Shown: piece by piece, positions 1 through 10,500 of the stretch
Position numbering within the stretch: the first letter of the stretch is position 1
How the letters are laid out: each line of letters opens with the position of its first letter
Assembly (NCBI RefSeq): GCF_009017415.1
Contig: NC_092404.1
Location: forward strand, 2,418,001-2,482,000
Direction of reading: 5' to 3'
DNA from: Aspergillus flavus
Lineage: Eukaryota > Ascomycota > Eurotiomycetes > Eurotiales > Aspergillaceae
DNA: 64,000 bases
Notes under the pieces: model-generated
The model's database searches: none
The model's input: only the letters and a program-made list of their open reading frames with translations
What the model was told of the DNA's origin: nothing
Translations under genes and position numbers: made by a program

Positions 1-568
1 GTTTAAGAGCACGTCTGTGCATGAGGAGGTCGTCGATGGAGATGGGTATGGGATGATGTTGTTCGCTGTCAGGGGTCAGGGTGCGTACAAGCGACAGATG
101 ACCCTGTCCAGTCTGGGGCCTTCGCAGAAGACTTCTCTGAGTCCGTGGCAAAGAATGGGAGAGAGAATCACATTTACTGAAAGCTCGATCAGTGGTGTTA
201 TCCATCGGGAGAAGCACAAGTTCATTAGGGACATATTATTCGCCAATCCGGTGGTAGACCTTTACTCGATGCAAGTCAAGTATGCGGCCCTAGCAATTGG
301 TGCATGCAACGCGATGATCCGCATTCCCAAGGACAAGGACCACCAGTTCCCTGCATGGGACCATGCCGGGGTAGTGCTCATCTTTGAGGAATCAGGTGGC
401 AAGGTTACCGACCTATATGGCCAACCTTTCAATTATGCTCTTGGGAGAAGGTTAGCTGACAATCAAGGTTTGGTGGCAGCTAAACCGATGCTTCATACCG
501 ACCTCTTGCGCTATTCATGCTATGTTTATGAGAGAAATCAGTCTAAGCGGTGCATGAAATCAACATGA
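1..568 (+). CDS. Inositol-monophosphatase-family phosphatase, Met22/Hal2-like (3'(2'),5'-bisphosphate nucleotidase type), 5' partial
   Basis: The frame is open from the window edge (base 2) to TGA at 566-568, so only the C-terminal part, about 188 residues, is present. The metal/substrate half of the family fold is recognisable: FAVRGQGAY near the start, DLYSMQVKYAAL, then PAWDHAGVVLIFEESGGKVTD, which carries the WDxA...E..G motif of lithium-sensitive Mg-dependent phosphatases, followed by QGLVAA. Family members of the Met22/Hal2 type hydrolyse 3'-phosphoadenosine 5'-phosphate in sulfate assimilation. In Met22 the motif is usually WDHAAGDVLVREAGG; here it is WDHAGVVLIFEESGG, so this may be a divergent paralogue and not the main enzyme. 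It converges on stuA with an 816-bp gap. The upstream exons lie outside the window. Confidence 0.75.
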   Translation, partial: FKSTSVHEEVVDGDGYGMMLFAVRGQGAYKRQMTLSSLGPSQKTSLSPWQRMGERITFTESSISGVIHREKHKFIRDILFANPVVDLYSMQVKYAALAIGACNAMIRIPKDKDHQFPAWDHAGVVLIFEESGGKVTDLYGQPFNYALGRRLADNQGLVAAKPMLHTDLLRYSCYVYERNQSKRCMKST

Positions 569-1384
569 CCATGGGCGATCGAGCGGATGGACAGTGCATT
601 CCCACAGCATGATCGTATCAGTGTATGACGCCCTTGCAGCCACAGAAGTAATTTACTAGAAAGAGTGAATCTTGAAACCCTATAGTATTTTTTTTTTAAA
701 ATAAACCCATACATAAAACACTAACAAAACCCAGGGCCTACTGGCCCTTCATGCATGAATAGAGAACGAGCCACAACAGTATAAAAACTCGTAAAAGGAA
801 ATTCGTCTCATCATGGTCGTTAAATATAGCCTGTCGAAAAATCGCAATAGCACAAGATGACCAGAAGCACCATAACGCTGACCAACCCTCATCCATAGAG
901 AAAGCGAAAAAAGCAGGCCGGCGGAATTCCAACACTGCAACGACAACCCAAAGCGCACGTCCTTTTGTGGCCGAAAAGGGGAAAACTCAGACATTATAAC
1001 GATCGTAGCCAGACATCCATACCGTTTTCACAGTGTTATGTCCCATCTCTAACAATTACCCAACATAAGCACGCTGAAAGAAAACGGCTCGACAACAAAA
1101 CGTAGCATGTTCCCTGAAATGCAGATGTGTTGTAACAAACTGCTGGTGAGAAACCAATCATCCCGTTTGAAAGTGCCGAGTCGTACGAATGTGTAGTCTA
1201 TTCAAGATGTAAGGAAAATAAAAACCCTGCGATGCATTCGAACAACACGAGGGATTCGGAGGTGACCCTTCACGGCCAGAAAGAAGTACCACGGTCTTCG
1301 TCTTTTTTTTTTTATCACTTTTGGTTTTGCTTTCCTTTGATCCTCCGAAGCCCGTGGAATCATGGGGGACACCACTTGAAGGCC
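569..1384. other. Convergent 3' intergenic region between the phosphatase gene and stuA
   Basis: No credible coding frame. It holds an A/T-run region around 680-715 and should contain the two facing 3' UTRs and polyadenylation regions. The short open frames here look random, with no conserved motif. Confidence 0.5.
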
Positions 1385-3492
1385 TTACCGGCGGCGAGCC
1401 ATAACACCACCGGCCTTCATCGGCTGTAATCCAAGTGGTACTCCTCCAACCGGACCACCAACCGTCGCTTCAGTCAGAGTCTTCCGGCGCTTGCTCTCAT
1501 ATTCCGCACCCCGACTGTCTGGTCGAACGATTTGGTCCACATCATCATCCTCCCGCATACGCTTTCCTGACCCCAAAGGTCCGTTCATCCCCGTCGAGTA
1601 ACCCGGTGCTGGATTCGACGCCACAGAGTAATTATCAGTCGTTCCGTTCGCCGACGCACCGCGAGTTTCGCTGACGCTATTGTAGAGGCTGCTGACAGCA
1701 GCGGATCGGGGAGGCGTATTGTATCCCGAGGCCCATTGGGGAGGCGCCCCGCTAGTACGGGGAGTCATGCGTCCGGACCCGTTCTGTTGCGAGGGGGAGC
1801 CAGACATATCAGACGCGAGTTGAGAATGATCACCCGCCAAGCTTCCAACAGAAGGGTTGGTAGTGTATGTGTAAGATCCGCGGTTGGTGTTATAGCCTGC
1901 ACTATCATGTTGCACGTACTCAGGCTCATGCTCGGGTACAGGCTCACCCGCTCCATTGCTAACGTGCCCATTAGTTTGGGCGTAACGGTCAGCCTTCACA
2001 TCAGCTTGCTCTACATCTGATGGTCCCCCTGAAGTCCTTGCCGTCGGAGGCGCCATGTCGTTCTTGATATACGTATTGGCGGGCATAGTCTGGCCGTAAG
2101 GAGCCATAGGCTGGGTCAAGGGTTGCTGGGGAGCATATTGAGGGTGGGACGGAGGAGCGGCTGAGTAGTACGATTTCGAGTTATCGTATCCGGACTGACT
2201 CTGATATGCTTGCATCCCTTGCATATTACTGCCTGGGGGCGTCGTGGCCGGAGTGGTAGGCATCGATCGTGCGTTACTCAATGTCGTGTCAATCGATAGA
2301 GGTTGTGTGTTAGGAACACCCGAGTTCATTCCTTGGTTACCCCACTCATAGGAGCTCCCCTGGTTGGTGATGCCCATGAGACTGGACGCGCTAGCAGGGG
2401 GGGTCGGGAAAGTGTGGGCGCGATCAAGACCAGGCCTGGCAGCAGACTGAGACGTCATTGCGTGGGGCTGAGACATGTGCGATGGAACCGGAGTTTGTAG
2501 CGAGTGGTGATGGTGCAAAGCAGGGGGCTGTGGCCCCTGCGAAGCCCGCGTGGCTTGAGGACCTTCTAACCGCCGTTGCTGCGATTCCTGCACAACCATG
2601 TTTGTCCGGGTCTGGTTAGTGGGATGGTACAGAAGACCTCCGATATTGTGCACAAACAAAGGGTACAAAAGGTCGGTGATCTTCTCTTTGTTGGCAAACT
2701 CCAAGGCACGCTCAAATGGGATCCTGAAAACCTGGTTAGAATCATATAAAGAAAACAGACGCAGACAACCATACCAAACTCCTTTGAGATGCATTGGACC
2801 AATCTTGACTACATGACGAACCTTTTCGCTCTTGAGAATCCCGTCGCGGCGACCTCTAGTCATGCCAGCAACGTTGAGCAGTTTGGTTCCGTTTATCATA
2901 TGATTATCTACATAAGTCAGCACAAGTTTTTCAGGTACACAAAAACATCGACTGGAGTACTCACCTTCTCGGCGGGCAACACAGACCCCTCTAGCTTCAA
3001 CCTGGTAGCAAAGGCTGCCTTCGTCCTCCCACAAGGTGGCTGTGACCCGTGGTTTGGCACCGGGCGGAGCTACTTGACCTGTAGCATCGTACACGTAGCC
3101 TTGCATAGGCGTTCCGGTATTGTTTCCGTATCCCGCAGGTGCAACAGTGTGGCTGGTAACTAATGAGAAGGTTTTATTAGTATTTTACTGCAAAAGCAAT
3201 ATCTTGTTAGAGATATACCTGGCAGTGGTAACAGCTGAGCTGGGACCTGGCTGCTCACTGATGTTGTGGGAGGTTGCGGGCCAGGTTGGGACGATGTGAC
3301 ACCGCCAGGATACGCGTATTGATAGGAACTGGCGGGGCCATAAGTAGTGGACGCCGGCTGCAATACAGGCGGTTGCTGATGATACTGGGGGTAATGAGCG
3401 ATTCCACCAGCAGTGGCCGCCTGTGAAGCATAGGGCTGTGCCGATGACAAATGCGATGAGTGGACATCCATGTATGGTTGTGTATGATTCAT
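1385..3492 (-). CDS. stuA: APSES-domain developmental transcription factor StuA
   Basis: Four coding exons on the minus strand: 3492-3219, 3159-2965, 2907-2775, 2723-1385; introns 59, 57 and 51 nt with GT..AG ends. Product 646 aa, close to the length of Aspergillus StuA. The APSES (KilA-N-like, basic helix-loop-helix-type) DNA-binding domain spans about residues 126-232, with [53 protein letters not shown] and [11 protein letters not shown]. The remainder is Q/P/S-rich, and a basic nuclear-localisation-like stretch (KRMR ... SKRRK) lies near the C-terminus, before [18 protein letters not shown]. In Aspergillus, StuA restricts and orients conidiophore cell types and modulates brlA/abaA. The chosen ATG ([12 protein letters not shown]) corresponds to the start used for known StuA proteins; the same frame stays open upstream (separate entry). 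Confidence 0.95.
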
Positions 3493-3949
3493 GCTGCCAA
3501 TTGCCGTCGGATTGGTATAGTAGCTATCCCCCACGGTGTTTTGTGGGATGGAAAACTCCTGTGGAGCGGAAGAATCCAGAGAGAGCCGGCCCTGACCACC
3601 AGCCGCTAAGTCCGCAGACTGCGGGGGGCTCCTGGCCTCGTTGATGACGGGTGCGGTTCCGGATAGGCTTGTCCGCGCACTCGCGTTATGGGATGCCGAG
3701 GCCTCTTCGTAGCTGGTCCGGTAGGACTGGCCCGAGATTGGCGGCTGCGAGGCCGTCGGTAAACTGAGAGCCGGTAGTTTGTCACCAGACAATAATGGTC
3801 TCTCAGCAGCGTGGTGATTATACCAGGGAATATCAACAGGACCTCTGGTGTGGACCTGGGAAATCGACGGCAGCTCCAGCTTTTCGGTTTGTAGGGGTAA
3901 CGGTTCTAATAAATGAAGTGATTCGGAGGTTCTAGCCGTTGGATTCGAT
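3493..3949 (-). other. In-frame open extension 5' of the canonical stuA start, coding-like, no ATG
   Basis: Reading minus-strand codons upstream of the MNHTQ start, the frame stays open for about 152 codons until a TAA at 3949-3947, with no in-frame ATG. The translation has S/P/A-rich transcription-factor-like composition (for example [20 protein letters not shown] and [20 protein letters not shown]) and mostly G/C third positions, unlike the surrounding leader. Possible splice acceptors lie at its upstream end: TAG at 3934-3932 and TTATTAG at 3912-3906. It may be an upstream coding exon of an alternative stuA transcript, a non-AUG-initiated extension, or an unusually open 5' leader. Confidence 0.5.
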
Positions 3950-4588
3950 TATATCCAACGTGCCACAATGGTAGTGTTCTTTTTCCTTTTTTTTTTTTTT
4001 CTTTGTCGTCGTGGTACCGGTCAGATCACGAAAGAGCGAGTCGTCGACATGCAAGTGATGCCGCTAGTTAAATCGTCAAGTACAAAGGAAACCAATATCG
4101 ATGCTAGCACCGAGATTGGAGCGAATGCAGATATGTTCGTGATGGAATAATGAATAGCTTCAACAATGCGGCAAATGCAAAGTGCAATCGTGGAAAGCTC
4201 GTTGAAAATCGTAACCGTAAAACGCTTTAAGATCGCTGGCGTAACTGGACCGAGAAAATCGCTATGCAGCGTAAACGGACAGAAATCTACATCCAATTAT
4301 GTACGAAGATTGGAGTGATCAGACGCAAAACCATGAAAGCCAGGCAAAATAGCGCGCTTGCGGCTGGACAACAGAAATCGCTCAACCAAATCAGAAGCAC
4401 GAAATCGTGGGTCTCGTATCAAGTCGTAAGAAGAGCGCGGGGAAGGGCGACGTGACAGTCCAGCATCAAACGTCGAATACTACTCTGGTGGCTTTGACGC
4501 AGTTTCGTACTATCGATGAACAAAAGACGCACAAGTAGGCAAAGTGCTCGCTTTTCTTATTCTCGTTGCAATGAACAGAGGGAACAAG

Positions 4589-4628
4589 CTCGTAGCGAAT
4601 CGTAACAGGTCGTAGCAGGTCGTCGAAG
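4589..4628. repeat. Four imperfect 10-bp tandem units (core TCGTAR) in the stuA upstream leader
   Basis: Consecutive decamers read ctcgtagcga, atcgtaacag, gtcgtagcag, gtcgtcgaag. The surrounding 4.0-4.6 kb also contains many scattered TCGTA/TCGTG words. The unit matches no Aspergillus regulator site that I recognise. Confidence 0.5.
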
Positions 4629-5202
4629 ATAACGTGCTGCTTCAAGGTGAACAAGGGTACAGTCTAGGTAAAATAGATAAAACAAAAGTAAGCAGGGCGT
4701 TCAAGTCATCACATCAGTCGTGTCGAACAAGAATAATTATAAAAAAAAACAGAGACGGTGATCGTAGCAGATGAGAATCTCAAATGGAACGTCGGGATGT
4801 ATAAAAGGTGTCAAACGAAAGGGATGCTGGTGCACTAACGAGGCGGACAAGGGAGACTGGTACCGTGGACAGGGAGAAAATCAAAAAATAGAAAATCAAA
4901 ATTCAGGCCAAGAAATACGTAAAAAAAGAAAAAATAAAATAAAATAAAATGCAAAAATTCCTAGACACTCCCGGCGTGGGCGATCATGGCAGTCTCAGGC
5001 GGCGGTGGAGGAAAGAGAAGAATGATTGCAATGCAGCAGCAGATCATACACGAAAGGTGGAGGAGGCTGGGGGCGTACAGCAAACGCAGGACCCAACTAA
5101 GCCTAATCCTTCTAAGTCTCTCTGCAGCCGCCGAGTGGATTGACTGATTCTGGACCACGACCCGGAACGGAGCCTTTGAGACACACTCACTCACTCACAA
5201 TT

Positions 5203-5665
5203 CTATAGATAGAGAGGCGACGAAGTGTAAGAAGGGGGGAAAGTGGGAGGAAAAAGGAAAATGTATGGCAGGAAAGTAAAAAAGAAAAAGAAATAAAAAT
5301 AAAAAAAAGTAACGAGATGGTTACCAACTTTTTTTCTTTTCTTTTTTTTAATTGATCCTTGTGTTGAAAGATCGGGGGATAGAGCTGAACTGAGAGAGTG
5401 GAATCAGAGGGAGCTCTCAGCCATGGACAGCGAATGAACGGATAACGGATGGGGGTCGAAGAGGGGAAAAGGTTGGGACGTGACGGGGCGAGGAATTTTG
5501 GGTCGGGAGGGGGGAGAAGTGGAAAAAAAAAAAAAGAGAGAGAGATAAGTGCGAGGGAAAAATAGAAATTAGGCAAAAAGTGACAAGAAAAAAAGAAAAA
5601 TAAAAAAGAAATAATAATAATTATAAAAATAAAAAATAAAAAATAAAAAATAAAAAAATGTGGAA
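5203..5665. promoter_or_regulatory. Purine/pyrimidine-skewed tract upstream of stuA (CT/T-rich on the stuA sense strand)
   Basis: The plus strand is strongly A/G-biased, with runs of A, GAGAGAGAG and repeated AAAAAT words at about 5629-5658. On the minus (stuA) strand this is a CT/T-rich tract of the kind often found near transcription starts of highly regulated Aspergillus genes. A six-codon minus-strand mini-ORF (ATG GCT GAG AGC TCC CTC TGA) lies just inside, near 5425-5405. Assignment as promoter or leader is inferred from position and composition only. Confidence 0.35.
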
Positions 5666-7501
5666 AGGGAACAAGCAGCGTGAACTGAGGAGTGGGCGGC
5701 GGTGCCGTTCAACTTCCGCGATTTAGTGGGAGGCTGGAGTGGGCTAAGGTGCTGGCGGTCCAAACAGCAACAACATCGCCAACCACGACAGCAGATCCGG
5801 GCGACGGGTGCAACAGAACTCCCGAAGAAGGGTGATCGAAGACGCGTTCCAGAAAACAGAAGGGGACTCTCTCTCTCTCAGATACTAGACTGACAGTAGA
5901 ACAAGCACCGCAGGAATAGTATCCTCATTGAAAACCGTCATTGGAGGTTGGGGTTGAGGCGGCTGGTATACCGCAGCAAGGAAGCATAGACGTTCGAACA
6001 CCCGCGATAGTCACGAACACTCAAAACAAGATTTGCAATAAGACTCAAAATCAGAACCGAACATACACACTTACCAGCACGTGTCTTTGGGCTTTCTTGA
6101 TCACCAGTTTCTCTCTGAGACCTGCTGCGCGGGAATGTAAGAGAAGCTGCAAGGCAATTGTGGTCGGATGCTAAACTGTCTCTCTTCGAGGCCGGTAGCT
6201 TGTGTTGCGCCGGTCACCCTTCTTTATTGCCAGCCTTTCAATCGGTGCCCTGGGTCCTTTTTAACTATGAGAGCGCGGTCCGTTTCTTGGGTCCCCGATG
6301 GATTCGGTGCTGAAGAAAGGGAAGTTTGAAAGAAGAGAGAAAGGAATAAAGCAGTGGATCACTGGACGTCCGTCACTATAACTAAGTACCAAGCAGCTGC
6401 TCTGGGTCTTTGGTGAGGAAAATAATAATAAAATGAATTTTTAATTAAAATTAAAAAATAGAAATAAAAAGGGAAAGGGAAATCAGAGAAGTAAAAAAGA
6501 TAAAATGTAATAAAATAAAAACAAGGTGTCAGCAACCCAAGAGCTAAGATAGAAGAACGTAAAATAAAACAAATAAAAAAAATAAAGATAATAATAAATT
6601 TTTTTAATTTTCGGAAGCTAATAAAATAAATAAAAGGATGATGATGATGATAATAATAATAAAAATAATACAATACTACTACTAAATCTAATAAAAAGGA
6701 AATAGTTTAGGTGTGGATCCCGCAACTAAGAGACAGAGAGAGAAGAAGGGGGATTGCCCGAGTAAGTGGGATTGATCGTCTTGGAAAGTCAACCGTGCGT
6801 CTTGCGCCTGTGGAAGAGCGGAGAGATACTGCCGTGGGATCTGCTGCGTTGCTTCTGCTTCCTGCGCCTGTCGATGATGTCGCTTCTCAACTTTGTTAAT
6901 TTCTTTCTGGTAGGGTCCAGAAGCCCAGTGTCAAGCTCAGACAGCGAGATTCTCGCAGAACCGCCACGAAGCAAGGACCACCGACCGGATAAGCTAAACA
7001 AGACGCCGGACAGGAACCACCGTTTGGGCTAACACGACGCTGATCCAGCCGAACCAGCCTTGACGGGGATTGGTTGATGCTGAAGAGGTTTGTACTAGTA
7101 ATGAAGGAAGAGGGGAAGAGGAGGTGAAAATACCATATGATACCGGTATAGATCTGGATCGTTCAGGACTCTCCACTGATTAGAAGCATATTGTCGAGTT
7201 TTTACAGTCTCAACCCCCATTTAGAACGATTAACGCCGAATAAATGTACAGAATCAGAGATTTGATCATCAATAGGACCGGTTTGGAGACTCGATCTGAC
7301 TAGGCAAAAGTGATCCGAAATAAATAATCGAACTCTATCACCATAATACTATTATTCTCCTTTCTTTAGTCATCCAATTCGGCCATGCTACCTAGAGTGT
7401 CCCATGTAAATAATACTCTATAGCAAAGTGCCTCCATATACTCCGTAGGCAATGGGAGAAGCCAAAGGAAGAGGGGAAGGAAAGATTTGACTCAAAAGAA
7501 T

Positions 7502-7526
7502 AAAAAAAAAAAAAAAAAAAAAAAAA
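7502..7526. repeat. A25 homopolymer
   Basis: Twenty-five consecutive A residues in the gene-poor region. No poly(A)-tailed element or target-site duplication can be recognised beside it, so it is listed as a simple repeat. Confidence 0.8.
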
Positions 7527-10500
7527 GACCAAATTGACCGTGATAGTTGGGGGCCACTGTGTGAACTGTTGGGACCGATCGCATAGCTGTAAGTCATTCG
7601 ATCGTCCTGCACTCCCAGGGTGATGCTGGATCGCCCTAAAGCAATCAATAGTACTAAGAGAAAAACGAATTTATCTTTTCATTAGTTCTGATAGACTCTT
7701 GTCCGGAACTAAATTTTTGCCCCGTCCACCTGGCAAAACTAAAAGCATACTACCAAGGCCCCTTCCAGGTTATTTTACTCGAGGTCGGGGTTTCTATGAA
7801 ACACACCTAATTTCATTTGTATTCCTTTTTTTATGTAGTAGAGCACCATAGAAAAGAAAGAAAGCAAAGGAGCAGTGAGCATCTATGCAAACTAATTCTA
7901 TTATGATAAAATCTAAGCAACGGCGGCCGCAACTGGAAGCAGTACTACATACGGTACATCGGTTAGAAAAGCCGGAGCCAGAAGAAAAGGAAAATGACGG
8001 TTGACAGGCGTGTTCCAGGTTAGGTTCGAACAACTGGGTTGTCTCCACGCTGGGCACGGGTCCCACTACATGAACCAAAGGACCACCACACCGTAAGCTT
8101 TGCTTTTTCCACGGAGCATTCAAATACACGGTAAAGGATTTACTGGTAATTACCCTTAAGCAGCAAAAATAAACACAATAGATAAAACGATCTTTAATTT
8201 CCCGCCGGGTTCTCAATCTTTCAAACACTACCAGCCAAAAGCAAATTCAGAGTGCTGACTGCTTCGTGGAAGCGATCTGGTAACGCGTGAAACTACCGGT
8301 TACTGCAATGTGCCACTGCGTACTGTTATGCAGGGTGGATACAGAGGTTGGCTCATCCAGCGGGGAGGAAAGCTGCCGGGCCGAGAAGTTCATCAGGCAA
8401 ATTAGGAAGACGATAATTAAAATCCCATCGAGGCGATCGAGCTAATAATGACGCTGACTATAACACACTAGTCAGAAGAATAAGTTATATTGTATCATCC
8501 AGCGGCTGCAAGATTCGCGCAGTCTAAACGGGTGTGGATCATGGGATATGTACAACAGCGGGAAACGTTCCACACAGACCAACGAACTATTTGAATCAAT
8601 CTGGAGGATCGTATCCTTTGGGTGACAGTATATAGCCTACAAGACGAAAACCAGCGCAGAGTAAATGGCGGTGACTTGGCCAGGGATGGAAAGGGAGGCA
8701 AGAGTCAGAGATTGAGAGAGACGATGGAGGATTGGATGGCAAACCCTACAAGGGATAGCGGAAAGAGGCAAAGACGAAAAGAGAAAGAGAAAAAAGGTAC
8801 GACTTCGATACTCCGTACCTACAGAGCAATTCTATGAGACCCCGTATAGCTCCCTACCAATATTGATACTGTCATTTCCTTCCTTCTTTCTTTTTTGCCT
8901 CTTTTTTTTTCTTTTTCTTTTTGTTTGTTTTACTTATTCATTCTTCCTCTTCTCAGCTTCCGGAGTATGCCGCCGCAATAAGAAAAGGAATTATTGAGGT
9001 TATTGTGATATTCATCAACGATCCACTGACTAGCCTCTTTCACCTGAGTCTCTAACCTGACAGATTTTTAATCGATAAACGATACCAATACGAGAGATCT
9101 CTGCTAGGCAGAATCTGTGAGGGCGCTAGAGGGCGCCAGCCATGAATAGCCTCCCTTCCAAGTGGGACCCTATCCGACAGTAAAAGAACCATTGGCCATC
9201 GCCTTGGCTCTGGAGCTGGTGGTGTGTGCGATAAATGATTTAAAGCTTTCGGGACGATCTGGAGGGCGTTAGAGTGCGGGCCCCGCCACATAGTACCACC
9301 AACCAAGAGGCTGACAAGTCACCACGATCAATGACGGCCGTATGTAAGATGACTGGTCATTTGTTGTATCAGAGAGATGGTAATATCCGAGTTGATGATT
9401 GAAATGGACAGATACATTGACATTGAACCCCTGGTTTAAGAACCGATGAAAAACAATTAAAACAGCTCTATCGTTATTTCGGAATGTATACCCGGCATTA
9501 TGTTAATTAAATGGAAGATTAATTCTATATGGATTTTTTAAAAGAGAAGTGGTTATAATTAACACGGCCGATGCCGAAAAGAAAATAAGAAAAAAGAAAG
9601 ATGCAAAGGATGAAAATAGAACGATGCAAGCAAGCGAGGTCAACTCATGTCACACAAGGACAGAAGAAAACCAGAAGAAACAAACCAGGATAGGAATGGC
9701 GGCAGGGATTCTTGCAGATGCAGGGATAGATCACTGGTCGAGAAGGAACCACGAAAGCAGAGGTGGCGTGCGAGCAACAGTCGATCAAGGGCTGCTCTCT
9801 CTCTCTCTCTCTGATTTTATTTGATTTATTCTTTTTTTCTTTCTTCCTATCCTTATGTTGCTGGTTGGCCTCAGGAGTCTCAGTCGGAATAATTGGCTAT
9901 ATTATGTCAGTGTATTGATAGTTCACCACTGTTTATTGTTGTCAAGCCTTGGAATTCCTATACAAATTTGTCTACAAGGATATATGTTTTAGAACTCCGA
10001 GACTAGGCACAACTCTCCGAGCACTCTTGTCTTCGGTAGATTGTAATAGGCATTCGGTATCATCATAACACAAAAATAAAATCATCAATAAATAATTCTC
10101 TGTAGCTGTCAATTAATGAGCCCTTCAAGAACGCTATACTGATCAACCCCTTGATTGATACCTTAAAAACTTTCCCTCGCGTTTACCCAATTCCTACGAG
10201 ATCCGTGACTAGCGCCGGTCAAGATCCCAATTCTCCCACCATCCTCCACGTATACATCGGGTTTAACTAGTTGAGACTATGCCGCTGGATAGATCAGAGG
10301 GGGTGTTGAAGGGAGGAGAAGTCGGTCAAGAAGAGCCCAATTCCATGTCATCCACGACCCTGGTCAGGTCCTGAATTCTCCGCCGAGACACCCCCACCAA
10401 TCATGAGGGTGATCGTGGTTGGCGTTTCACGAGAGCTCGCACCAACTTTGCCAAGCCTCTCTAATGTGATGGATATGGAGCAAATTACTGTTTTCGTCAT

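Noticed and set aside
7502..7526. A25 run as the tail of a retroposed element
   Set aside because: No coding remnant or target-site duplication is visible beside it.
7794..8228. 144-codon minus-strand open frame in the gene desert
   Set aside because: Cys- and Phe-rich random-looking translation, no homology that I recognise, no promoter or splice context.
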